Assembly: GCF_007993755.1 (NCBI RefSeq)
Contig: NZ_CP042467.1
Span: forward strand, 2,132,001-2,196,000
Origin: Microvenator marinus
GTDB lineage: Bacteria; Myxococcota_A; Bradymonadia; Bradymonadales; Bradymonadaceae
DNA length: 64,000 nucleotides
Reading direction: 5' to 3'
Shown: piece by piece, positions 1 through 8,161 of the stretch
How positions within the stretch are numbered: the first letter of the stretch is position 1
Layout of the letters: each line of letters starts with the position of its first letter
Made by a program: the position numbers and the translations under genes
Notes under the pieces: generated by a model
The model's input: only the letters and a program-made list of their open reading frames with translations
Told to the model about the DNA's origin: nothing
The model's database searches: none

Positions 1-876
1 TTGGTTGGCATCGCGTTTGGAGGCGGCATCATCTTCCTGATCGCCGCCCTGGATAACACCATGCGCACAGAGGACGATGTCAATCGTTACACGCGCTCGC
101 CCGTTTTGGGCGCTCTTCCTGAAGTGGACGCAGCCACGATCAAAGGCCTTGCCGACAACGCCTCGCTCGATATCATCACGCACGTTGCGCCTAAGAGCTC
201 ATTTGCTGAAGGCATCAAGACGCTACGAACCAACTTGATGTTCATGGCGGCTGACGAACCTCCGAAGCTTCTGCTGGTCACAAGCCCTGGGCCAGGCGAA
301 GGAAAGACGCTGATCTCGTCGAATATGGCCATTGCCATGGCCCAATCCGGCCTCAAGACCCTGATTGTGGACAATGACTTGCGTCGCCCTCGTGTCCACA
401 AGGCTCTTGGACTCAAGAACGCCAAAGGTGTCTCAGAGATCGCGATCGGAGAAGCCACGCTCGAAGAGACGCTTCTTCCCTCGGGTATCGAGAACCTCTG
501 GGTACTACCTGCGGGCGATATTCCGCCGAATCCGACTGAATTGATGCATACCGCACGCTTCGAGAAGCTCATCGAAGAGCTTTCTCAGAAGTTCGACCGA
601 GTGATTCTGGACTCGCCTCCGATCGGAGCCGTGGCAGACGCATTGATTCTAAGCCGCTTTGTGGATGCAGTTCTGCTGGTGGTCAAATACGGAACGACGC
701 GTCGCGAAACCTTCCGCCGCTCAATCGACCAGCTCGATGCGATTGGCGCACCTTTGATGGGTTGCGTGCTCAACGACATCAAGAAGGACGCTGCGGGATA
801 TGGATACTCCTATTATTACTACCGCTACAACTACGAGGAGAAGCCCACAAAACCAGACTCGAAGATGGCGTCTTGA
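1..876 (+). CDS. BY-type tyrosine kinase, C-terminal part (5' end outside window)
   Basis: This is the ATPase/kinase half of a bacterial tyrosine kinase of the Wzc/CpsD type, which phosphorylates its own tyrosine-rich tail to control polymer length in exopolysaccharide export. The frame is already open at base 1, and the first ~20 residues look like the second membrane helix of a Wzz-type chain-length domain, so the gene starts upstream. Walker A (SPGPGEGKT) lies near fragment residues 95-103, Walker A' (LIVDND) near 121-126 and Walker B (VILDSPP) near 202-208. The C-terminus carries a tyrosine cluster (GYGYSYYYYRYNY), the usual autophosphorylation site. No exopolysaccharide gene follows; the next gene is a lipoprotein, so any polysaccharide cluster must lie to the left. 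The family call is firm; the polymer handled is unknown. Confidence 0.9.
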   Translation: MVGIAFGGGIIFLIAALDNTMRTEDDVNRYTRSPVLGALPEVDAATIKGLADNASLDIITHVAPKSSFAEGIKTLRTNLMFMAADEPPKLLLVTSPGPGEGKTLISSNMAIAMAQSGLKTLIVDNDLRRPRVHKALGLKNAKGVSEIAIGEATLEETLLPSGIENLWVLPAGDIPPNPTELMHTARFEKLIEELSQKFDRVILDSPPIGAVADALILSRFVDAVLLVVKYGTTRRETFRRSIDQLDAIGAPLMGCVLNDIKKDAAGYGYSYYYYRYNYEEKPTKPDSKMAS

Positions 877-939
877 ACGCATTGATTCTGGCGCGGCCTC
901 CAAGTATGCTCCCTTTCGACAACATGTCGGGAACTAATT

Positions 940-2583
940 ATGAAACTCAATAATCCACTCTACCGAATTCTCATCACGCTCCTATGTGGTGCGCTCGTCA
1001 GCGCTTGCGGTGACGATGAAAAACCTTCTTCAAACAATACCCCTGAGCCAGATATGGCTGAGGAAGACATGCCTGTCGAAGAAGACATGCCGGTAGACGA
1101 GCCCGACATGACGGTTGAGCCTGATATGGAAGAGATTCCAGAAGGTGAAGTTCGAGTTCCTCAGACCATCTCGGTTCTGCCACCCACTCCCGCAAGTTGT
1201 GACACTCCGGGGTCAAGGCAACGTATCCCCTTTGTGTTTTCGAGCACCGACGTCGTTCCGATTGTCGCCGGAGATATCGTCTCGGGACGGCCTCTCGTAG
1301 CCAACAGCACTGTAGATGCTGGCTCCCTGCTTTTCCGACAGCCTCGCGTGGCGGTCGCGAACCAAGAGTCTTGTGAGAGTGACGATGATTGCACTCGCGG
1401 CTTCCACTGTGCGTTTAACGGACTCGTGCGTCAGTGTACGGCCACAACCGGCGTTGAGCTCATTCCAGGGACCGTTCAACAAGACAACGACCCGGGAACC
1501 ACCGAGAAGAGGCAGCTCGTAGCTGTCCTGATCGAGAACACGTCTGGACTTGAAGGACGCCTCCCCGTCGATGTGGGCGGCCTCTTTGGAGAGACTGGAG
1601 AGAAAGACCTCTTTGGGAACCCTGCCCGTGCAACCGATATCACTCGCATTCATCGCGAGAGCATCAAAGAATTCATGGTTGGGCTCGCCAGTGTGGCCAA
1701 GCCAAGCAACACCAGCGTTTCCGTTTGGTGGTATGCCGGTCAGGTTCCAGCAGAATCACGCCCGCTGGTCTTCCCGATGGAGCTGACGGACCACTTCACA
1801 AACGACCTCTCGGTGGGTGAATCGCTGATCGACACCATGCCCGACCCGATTCCAAAGCCTTCAAACCTCTACCAATCGATCTTGAAGGTCATCGAGAGCG
1901 ACCTCGGGCTTGAGAAGTACGACAATCACGAGAAGTTCCTCTTCGTGTTCACGGACGGCCCGAATGAAGTCTACGACCCGAACGCGTCCTACGCGCAGGT
2001 CCTGGAAAAGCTGCAGGAAGAAAACGTCAAGCTGAACATCCTTCAGCTCGACTCCAAGATTGACGATAGCTTGCTCCGCGATCTGCCCACGGTTTATGCA
2101 GGCAACACCGCATGTCAGAACGACCCAGCATGCTCGGCTCGCACCTGCACGGCGGATACAGACTGTCAAAACTATGAGGTTTGCCGTCAAGCTACCGTCT
2201 ATCCGGCTGAAGAAACTGGAGACGTCACGCAGACGAGCTCTACGTACTGTATGCCTCGTTACCAGGACGGTCGCATCGGACCGATCGACCAGTTTGCTGA
2301 CCTGACATGTCGCACGGGCGGCACGTACATGTACGTCAAAGATCCAAATGAAATGCGTGATTACTGGAGAGCCCTTCCTTCAACCATTGATGGCCAATGG
2401 TCGGTTGAAGCGGACTTCTCTCGCTTTCTCAATGAAGATACTCCGGTCGGTTTCTATCGTTTCAGCACCATCGCGCTTGGCCTTTTGGGCGGCCGCGACC
2501 TCGCTGCGCAACTCGTTGCACCTGCCGATGAATTCTCCCTCGACCGCCGTCCTATCATCCGTTACGGACGCGTCAGAAACTGA
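940..2583 (+). CDS. VWA-domain lipoprotein with cysteine-rich inserts
   Basis: This is a probable surface or periplasmic lipoprotein of 547 residues. A signal peptide ends in the lipobox VSAC (Cys23) and is followed by an acidic linker rich in DM/EDM (about residues 38-68). A von Willebrand A-like fold spans roughly residues 192-480, with a typical FTDGPNE strand near 337-343. The MIDAS position reads ENTSG rather than DxSxS, so metal binding may be altered. Two short cysteine modules, starting near Cys145 and Cys403, have the C-x(4-5)-D-C pattern seen in the giant repeat protein at 54384-57749. It is followed 9 nt later by the S1-domain gene, so they may be co-transcribed. Role unknown; adhesion or protein binding is inferred from VWA domains in general. 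Confidence 0.75.
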   Translation: MKLNNPLYRILITLLCGALVSACGDDEKPSSNNTPEPDMAEEDMPVEEDMPVDEPDMTVEPDMEEIPEGEVRVPQTISVLPPTPASCDTPGSRQRIPFVFSSTDVVPIVAGDIVSGRPLVANSTVDAGSLLFRQPRVAVANQESCESDDDCTRGFHCAFNGLVRQCTATTGVELIPGTVQQDNDPGTTEKRQLVAVLIENTSGLEGRLPVDVGGLFGETGEKDLFGNPARATDITRIHRESIKEFMVGLASVAKPSNTSVSVWWYAGQVPAESRPLVFPMELTDHFTNDLSVGESLIDTMPDPIPKPSNLYQSILKVIESDLGLEKYDNHEKFLFVFTDGPNEVYDPNASYAQVLEKLQEENVKLNILQLDSKIDDSLLRDLPTVYAGNTACQNDPACSARTCTADTDCQNYEVCRQATVYPAEETGDVTQTSSTYCMPRYQDGRIGPIDQFADLTCRTGGTYMYVKDPNEMRDYWRALPSTIDGQWSVEADFSRFLNEDTPVGFYRFSTIALGLLGGRDLAAQLVAPADEFSLDRRPIIRYGRVRN

Positions 2584-2592
2584 GCTAAAGAC

Positions 2593-4191
2593 ATGAACAA
2601 CAAGAATTTTCCTGGCGCACAAGACCCACAGGTGCGCAAAGCTTCTGCGCCCGAATCCTCGGACTCTCCAATCGCTGCGGATGGCCTTCCCACGCTGAGC
2701 CCTCCTCCCCCGGTCGACTCAAACGAGTCGAAGGCTCCGGCAAAACCAAAGAAGCCGGACCATGTGCACGTGCACGTCGAGACCGGATCACTCGCTGATT
2801 TTGAAGCGCTTCTCGCCGGCGAATCGTTCGAATCTCCGCGCGCTCGCGTCCAGCCAGGCGACAAAGTGGGCGGCGTGGTCACCAAGGTCGGCGAAAAGTA
2901 TCTCTACGTGGAATTGGATGGTCGCATCGAAGGACTTGCGTCCACGATCGACTACCCAGATACCAAAGAGGGCGATCGTCTTGATTTCTACGTCATTCAC
3001 ACACGTGGAGGCACGGTGGAGCTCGGAAAGTCGATGTCGACCCGCGACTCAGGTCTCGATGCGCTTGAGCACGCCTACTCTGCAGGTTTGCCGGTGGAAG
3101 GTCGTGTTTCAAGCCGCAACAAAGGCGGGTTTGAAATCGACTTCAAAGGCGTCGCGGCATTTTGCCCCTTAAGCCAAATCGAAGCCGGCTTCACGGAGGA
3201 TCCCGACGAACATCTGGGTAAAACGTATCGGTTCAAGATTACCGACATTAGAGAAGACGGCCGAAATGTGGTCGTTTCGAGGAGCGCGCTCATCCAGGAA
3301 GAGAGAGCGGCTGCTGCCCAAGAGACGCTTGCCACGCTCCAAGAGGGTCAAGTCGTTCAAGGTACAGTCACTCGTCTGGCTGACTTCGGCGCCTTCGTTG
3401 ACCTCGGCGGTATTGAAGGATTGGTCCACGTCTCCGAGATCGGACACGCGCGCATCGCCCATCCTTCGGAAGCACTGAAGGAAGGCGAACTTGTGAGTGC
3501 CCGAGTCCTGAAGATGGAAGAGGGTCCCAAGGGTCTTAGGATCGGGCTCTCCATCAAGGATACGCTCTCCGACCCATGGGAAAGCAGAATCTCTGAGTTT
3601 GCCGAGGGCTCCAAGATCGAGGGGCGAGTCACGCGCGTTGAGCCATTTGGGGCGTTCGTGGAGATTGCTCCAGGGCTTGAAGGTCTTGTTCACATCTCAG
3701 AGATGAGCAACGAACACGTCAAACGTGCTTCAGATGTGGTTAAGGTCGGCCAAACCGTAAACGTCGAAATTCAGTCCATCGATACCGCACGAAAGCGGCT
3801 CTCGTTGAGCATGAAAGAGGCTGGCGAAGATGTCTGGTCTGCGATCGACCAGCACTTTGTGGTCGGCCAGAAGGTGAGCGGTGCCGTAGAGAACATCGAG
3901 GATTTTGGTGTGTTCGTCAGACTTCAAGGTGCCACAGCGCTTCTCCCGAGAAGTGAGATGGGACTGGCTAGAGACGCGACGCCACATCGACTCTACAAAA
4001 CCGGCCAAACCGTCGAGGCCAAGATCTTGGAGATCGACCCAATCCGACGGCGAATCGCGCTCACCGTACGATCGGACGAAGAGCTTGAACGCGCGTCTGA
4101 GGAAGCCAGCGCGCCGCGCTCGTTCGTCGACAAAGGCTCTTCGTCTTCGCTCGGCACCTTCGGTGAACTCTTGCAGAAAAAGCTCAAGTGA
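2593..4191 (+). CDS. S1-domain RNA-binding protein (five S1 repeats)
   Basis: This 532-residue protein is related to ribosomal protein S1, which binds mRNA and helps it onto the 30S subunit. After a Pro/Lys-rich disordered N-terminus (about residues 1-85) there are five S1 OB-fold repeats at roughly 88-160, 165-240, 250-325, 338-412 and 422-495. The third and fourth are the most typical, with GAFVD/GAFVE followed by GLVHVSE/GLVHISE. E. coli S1 has six repeats and about 557 residues, so this may be a divergent S1 or an accessory S1-family protein; the chromosome probably has another rpsA, but that cannot be seen here. The tail is Ser-rich. Its stop overlaps the GTG start of the next small gene (GTGA), implying translational coupling. 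Confidence 0.85.
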   Translation: MNNKNFPGAQDPQVRKASAPESSDSPIAADGLPTLSPPPPVDSNESKAPAKPKKPDHVHVHVETGSLADFEALLAGESFESPRARVQPGDKVGGVVTKVGEKYLYVELDGRIEGLASTIDYPDTKEGDRLDFYVIHTRGGTVELGKSMSTRDSGLDALEHAYSAGLPVEGRVSSRNKGGFEIDFKGVAAFCPLSQIEAGFTEDPDEHLGKTYRFKITDIREDGRNVVVSRSALIQEERAAAAQETLATLQEGQVVQGTVTRLADFGAFVDLGGIEGLVHVSEIGHARIAHPSEALKEGELVSARVLKMEEGPKGLRIGLSIKDTLSDPWESRISEFAEGSKIEGRVTRVEPFGAFVEIAPGLEGLVHISEMSNEHVKRASDVVKVGQTVNVEIQSIDTARKRLSLSMKEAGEDVWSAIDQHFVVGQKVSGAVENIEDFGVFVRLQGATALLPRSEMGLARDATPHRLYKTGQTVEAKILEIDPIRRRIALTVRSDEELERASEEASAPRSFVDKGSSSSLGTFGELLQKKLK

Positions 4192-4577
4192 ACCTACTCA
4201 GTTCCGAGTTTGCCATTTTGAGCGCCCTCATGGGCGCTCTCTTGCTTTTAATCGTCCTGGTCAGGGTCTTAGGTGACTTCAAGAGGATTCGCTCTCTACG
4301 TGCGTCTGGCGAGCTCTCAGAATTCTTCGCACTTCTACGTGAGATCAAAAGAAGGGATGGCGAGCTGGAGATGTTGCAAAGATTGGAGCTCTTCTTGGTC
4401 CTTAGACAGCTTGAACAAGTCGTGCTTACCCGTACAGATTCTGGGGACGAGCACATTGCAAACCAAACGTGTGAACTTCTCAAAGGCCTCCCAACGACTC
4501 GATTATCGCTCTACGAACTAGAGGGCGTTATTCAGCAACTGGAAGAAGCCCACCTTTCGAAGACGGCTCAACCTTAA
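4188..4577 (+). CDS. Small membrane-anchored protein of unknown function
   Basis: I do not recognise this 129-residue protein. A single hydrophobic segment at about residues 8-30 is followed by a charged, Leu/Glu/Arg-rich region with helical, possibly coiled-coil character, so it is likely an inner-membrane protein with a cytoplasmic tail. The GTG start overlaps the stop of the S1-domain gene by four bases (GTGA), which supports the start choice and coupling to it. Its last 50 bases overlap, tail to tail, the end of the kinase gene on the other strand. No catalytic motif is visible. Confidence 0.6.
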   Translation: MNLLSSEFAILSALMGALLLLIVLVRVLGDFKRIRSLRASGELSEFFALLREIKRRDGELEMLQRLELFLVLRQLEQVVLTRTDSGDEHIANQTCELLKGLPTTRLSLYELEGVIQQLEEAHLSKTAQP

Positions 4578-6348
4578 GTAGTCCCTTCGACTTCTTTTTG
4601 TCGTCGATCTTAAACGTATCAACGCTCAAGTCGTCTGACTTTTTCTCGGCCGGTTTGGGCTGCGCCACCACCTTAGGTGCTGGCTCTGGTTCAGGTTCAG
4701 GCTCTACCACCTGCTTCGGCTCAGGATTTGGGGGACGAACTTTGGGAGCTGGTGCAGGTCTGGTGTTCACGACAGGCCGTGCGGCGGGCGCAGCTACGGG
4801 TTCTGCCTTGGCTTCAATCTCAGGCTCCGCAATTGCCTCGCTCGGCACCGCTGGCTCAGCAGGAGCAATCGCTGCCTGCGTAGGCGCCTCAACAGGCTCT
4901 TCTTTCGGCTCGGTTTCCTCGGGCTTTTGCTTCGCCTCGGTTGCGACTTGAACCTCGGTTCGTTGCTCGGCATTCGCGTCCGGACTTTGACTCTGGAGCC
5001 AAATAAAGCCAATACCGAAGATGAGAAGGCCTGCAGCAATCGCCGAGATCAGCACCACCGGTGCCTTCTTGGTGTCCTCAGACGCCTCGGAAGGTTCGGT
5101 TACGAGGATATCTATCTCGCCGCTCTCCATATCCGAGAAATGCGCCTCAACTTCCATGTCGGATGTTCGAGAAACCGCACGGAAATCTCTGGAGCTCGAC
5201 GACGAATGAAGCTCGTCAAATCCTGGCACAGACACCGAGTTCTCGGCTAACCCCGCGGGCTCGTACTCGTTGGCGAGTCGAGAGTAGATCCCGGAAAGCT
5301 TCTCGAGCAGGGTACGCGCTGTTTGGGGTCTGTCCTTGGGCTGCTTTTCCAGACATTGGTCCACCAATGCTTGAAGCTCAGGGTCGAGGTCGGGGCGCCG
5401 CTCAGCCAACTTGGGTGGATCGACGTGCACATGGGCATAAGCCATATCCCCCTTCGGGAAAGGCAACTCGCCCACGAGGGCCTCGAAGAGCGTGATCCCG
5501 ATCTGATAGACGTCAGTGGCCACGGTCAAATGGATGCCCATGATCTGTTCGGGCGCCATGTAGGCTGGAGTTCCTCGGACGCGAGTACCACGCACGTAGA
5601 GGTCGTTCAGAGAACGCGCCAGTCCGAAGTCGACAAGCTTGAGCGTACCGTCCGCCTGCATCAAGACGTTTGATGGCTTGAGGTCACGGTGAATAAGCTC
5701 ATGGTCGTGCAGGTATGCCACGACGCGCGTGAGTTGGATGGCCATTCTCAGGGCATCCATCTGCTTCATCGGGCCCTTCATCTCGACAAGCTTTTCCAGA
5801 TTCTGGCCGAGCACGTACTCAAAGACCATGAGCACGCGTCCATCCACGTTCAGAATATCGTGAATCGCGACCAGATTTGGGTGGCTAAGCGTGGCCAAGT
5901 TTCGAGCTTCGACGAGGAAAATCTGTTGAGCTTCTTCATTCTCTCGGAGCTCATCGCTGAGCATCTTGATGGCTACAGGTCGGTTCAAAAGACGGTCGAT
6001 CGCTTTGACCACCACACCCATACCGCCGCGCCCGAGCACGGTCTCAAAGACGTATCGGTCTCCCACGAGATGAGCGATGTCCATCTGCAAGGTGTTCATC
6101 GTGGTGATGCCGGCATCAGAGGCCCGAGTGGCATCCACAATGAACAAAGTCGACTCGCCCTTTCGTTGGATGGTCCGAGTAACCTTCTCATGGCCGAGCC
6201 AAATCTCGAAGGTGTAGGAGCCCGGGGCCAGGTCGATCTCAACCTTACCCTCATCGTTGGTCACGTAGTCTTTATCAGTCCCCGCCAGGCGAACCGTGGT
6301 ATTAATCAGCGGCTCAGCTTGGTTAATGAACATTACGGTCGTTCTCAT
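4528..6348 (-). CDS. Membrane-anchored Ser/Thr protein kinase with N-terminal beta domain
   Basis: This is an eukaryotic-type (PknB-like) kinase of 606 residues. The kinase domain spans about residues 98-352: glycine loop GRGGMG (106-111), VAIK with Lys128, HRD at 220-222, DFG at 240-242 and an APE-type MAPEQ at 264-268. It is preceded by an unusual ~75-residue domain with short beta strands (residues 1-75, including NDEGKVEIDLAPGSYTFEIW) that resembles a carboxypeptidase-regulatory/transthyretin-like fold. One membrane helix lies at about 428-449, followed by a long Pro/Ala/Glu-rich tail that would be extracytoplasmic, ending in the near-repeats SKGLLKVEP and SKGGLLPV. All catalytic residues are present, so it should be active. 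Targets are unknown. Confidence 0.9.
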   Translation of the reverse strand: MRTTVMFINQAEPLINTTVRLAGTDKDYVTNDEGKVEIDLAPGSYTFEIWLGHEKVTRTIQRKGESTLFIVDATRASDAGITTMNTLQMDIAHLVGDRYVFETVLGRGGMGVVVKAIDRLLNRPVAIKMLSDELRENEEAQQIFLVEARNLATLSHPNLVAIHDILNVDGRVLMVFEYVLGQNLEKLVEMKGPMKQMDALRMAIQLTRVVAYLHDHELIHRDLKPSNVLMQADGTLKLVDFGLARSLNDLYVRGTRVRGTPAYMAPEQIMGIHLTVATDVYQIGITLFEALVGELPFPKGDMAYAHVHVDPPKLAERRPDLDPELQALVDQCLEKQPKDRPQTARTLLEKLSGIYSRLANEYEPAGLAENSVSVPGFDELHSSSSSRDFRAVSRTSDMEVEAHFSDMESGEIDILVTEPSEASEDTKKAPVVLISAIAAGLLIFGIGFIWLQSQSPDANAEQRTEVQVATEAKQKPEETEPKEEPVEAPTQAAIAPAEPAVPSEAIAEPEIEAKAEPVAAPAARPVVNTRPAPAPKVRPPNPEPKQVVEPEPEPEPAPKVVAQPKPAEKKSDDLSVDTFKIDDKKKSKGLLKVEPSSKGGLLPVAE

Positions 6349-6425
6349 TCGACCTTGCCCTTTGTTCGAGTCCTTTTGATTGTCACTACCTTAACCATGG
6401 TCCGAACCCGCGTCAATTTGATCCA

Positions 6426-7928
6426 CTATTTGATGCCGGAGACCTTAAACTGGTCCATGCCCCAATTCTGAAGACTCTTAAATTTTATCGATTTGCCGAA
6501 TGTGTCTTCGAGCTCTTTGACGGCTTTCTTCTCGGGACCGCGCAAATACTCGATAACAGCAGGGTTAGCTTCTACTTGAAGATTCGGCTCGGTGTAGCGG
6601 CGCCCCACGCGTTGGATCTGCCGAATGACGTCGTAGGCGGCGGACTCGCGCGACTTCACGACCCCTGCCCCGTCGCAAACCGGACATGATTCGCAGAGAT
6701 ACTGGTCGATCGACTCCCGTGTGCGCTTTCGCGTCATCTCAACGAGGCCGAACTCAGAGATCGCCAGGGCATTCGTCGTTGCACGGTCGCGCTTCAGCGC
6801 TTCTTCAAGCGCGCGGTAGACGCGATCGCGATGTTTGACCTCTTCCATATCGATGAAGTCGATGATGATGATCCCGCCGATATTTCTGAGCTTGAGCTGG
6901 TAGACAACTTCATCGACCGCTTCGAGATTCGTTCTCAGAATCGTCTCTTCGTGGGAGGTCGTCTTTCCAACGAATTTGCCGGTGTTGACGTCAATAGCCG
7001 TGAGCGCCTCGGCCCGGTCGATGACCAACGAGCCACCCGACTTGAGATCCACACGCCGATGCAGAGCACTGCGGATCTCAGATTCAATGCCATAAGCATC
7101 AAAAATGGGCTCAGGCTCGGTGAAGAGCTTAATCTCGCCTGAGAAATTCGGGATATACTTCTCCACGAATTGCTCCACGCGCTCTTTGTCCTGCACATTG
7201 TCCAAGACGATCGCGTCGAGGTGCACACCCACAAGGTCACGCACAGCGCGAATGATAAGGTCCGACTCCTCGTAGAGGAGATAGGGCGCCTTGACCCGAG
7301 CATGCTTCTCGAGGACCTCACCCCATAAGGCGATCAACGACTTCATGTCGTGAACGAGCTCTTCTTCTGAGACACCGGCACTTACGGTTCTCACAATGAA
7401 CCCGGTGCCTTCGGGACGATGCGCCTCGACGATCTTTCGAAGACGTCTACGATCTCGGTCGGATTCAATTCGTTTTGAAATCCCTACATGAGAGACCGTG
7501 GGCATGAAGACCACATATCGGCCCGGCAAGGAGATATGGCTTGTGAGGCGAGCACCTTTGGTGCCCATGGGCTCCTTGGCGACCTGGACCAAGATCTCTT
7601 GTCCAGAATCGAGGGAGTCTTGGATTTCTGTGCGTTGACGGCCTCTGCCGCGCGCCAGCTGCCGGTCCGAGTCGTCCTCGTAGACGGCGAAATCTTCCTC
7701 AAAATTGTAGACATCCGAGGCGTGAAGAAAGCCAGCACGTTCGTGGCTAATATCCACAAACGCTGCCTGCATCCCTGGGAGAACGCGTACGCTTTTGCCC
7801 TTGTAGATATTGCCTACAATGCCTCGCTCGCGTTTACGCTCGATATGAAATTCACTAATAATGCCATGCTCAATGAGTGCGACTCTCGTCTCATCACTCG
7901 TCGAGTTGACAACAAGCACGTTGGACAT
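6426..7928 (-). CDS. rng: Ribonuclease G (RNase E/G family)
   Basis: This endoribonuclease processes the 16S rRNA 5' end and degrades mRNA in the cytoplasm. At 500 residues it matches RNase G (489 in E. coli) and lacks the long degradosome scaffold tail of RNase E. The N-terminal S1 domain (about 38-130, with VRVLPGMQAAFVDI) is followed by the RNase H-like/DNase I-like core. The metal-binding aspartates are seen in LTAIDVNTGKFVG and IIIIDFIDME. The zinc-link region reads YLCESCPVCDGAG, near residue 405-420. The gene lies downstream of nothing obvious on its strand and is divergent from plsB across a 233-base spacer. A confident call. Confidence 0.95.
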   Translation of the reverse strand: MSNVLVVNSTSDETRVALIEHGIISEFHIERKRERGIVGNIYKGKSVRVLPGMQAAFVDISHERAGFLHASDVYNFEEDFAVYEDDSDRQLARGRGRQRTEIQDSLDSGQEILVQVAKEPMGTKGARLTSHISLPGRYVVFMPTVSHVGISKRIESDRDRRRLRKIVEAHRPEGTGFIVRTVSAGVSEEELVHDMKSLIALWGEVLEKHARVKAPYLLYEESDLIIRAVRDLVGVHLDAIVLDNVQDKERVEQFVEKYIPNFSGEIKLFTEPEPIFDAYGIESEIRSALHRRVDLKSGGSLVIDRAEALTAIDVNTGKFVGKTTSHEETILRTNLEAVDEVVYQLKLRNIGGIIIIDFIDMEEVKHRDRVYRALEEALKRDRATTNALAISEFGLVEMTRKRTRESIDQYLCESCPVCDGAGVVKSRESAAYDVIRQIQRVGRRYTEPNLQVEANPAVIEYLRGPEKKAVKELEDTFGKSIKFKSLQNWGMDQFKVSGIK

Positions 7929-8161
7929 ACACCACCATCCGTGCGCTCTAGACCCCCGAAAAAGTCTTCGCGATCAACCGTTTGATCCATTCGATTTCGC
8001 CAGTTTTTACGAGAACAAGAGCACAACTTTATAAGTAAGACTATTAGGTCAGATTCAACAAAAGAAATCTTTGCGCTCGACTCATTATCATAGCCCAGAA
8101 AATTCAGCGATAAAAAAACGGGGAGATAGCGCTTGAGCAAAGCTTGCCGTATAAGAGGGCC

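Noticed and set aside
5689-6471. 260-codon plus-strand frame opposite the Ser/Thr kinase
   Set aside because: It is antisense to a clear kinase domain and has no family motif or signal.
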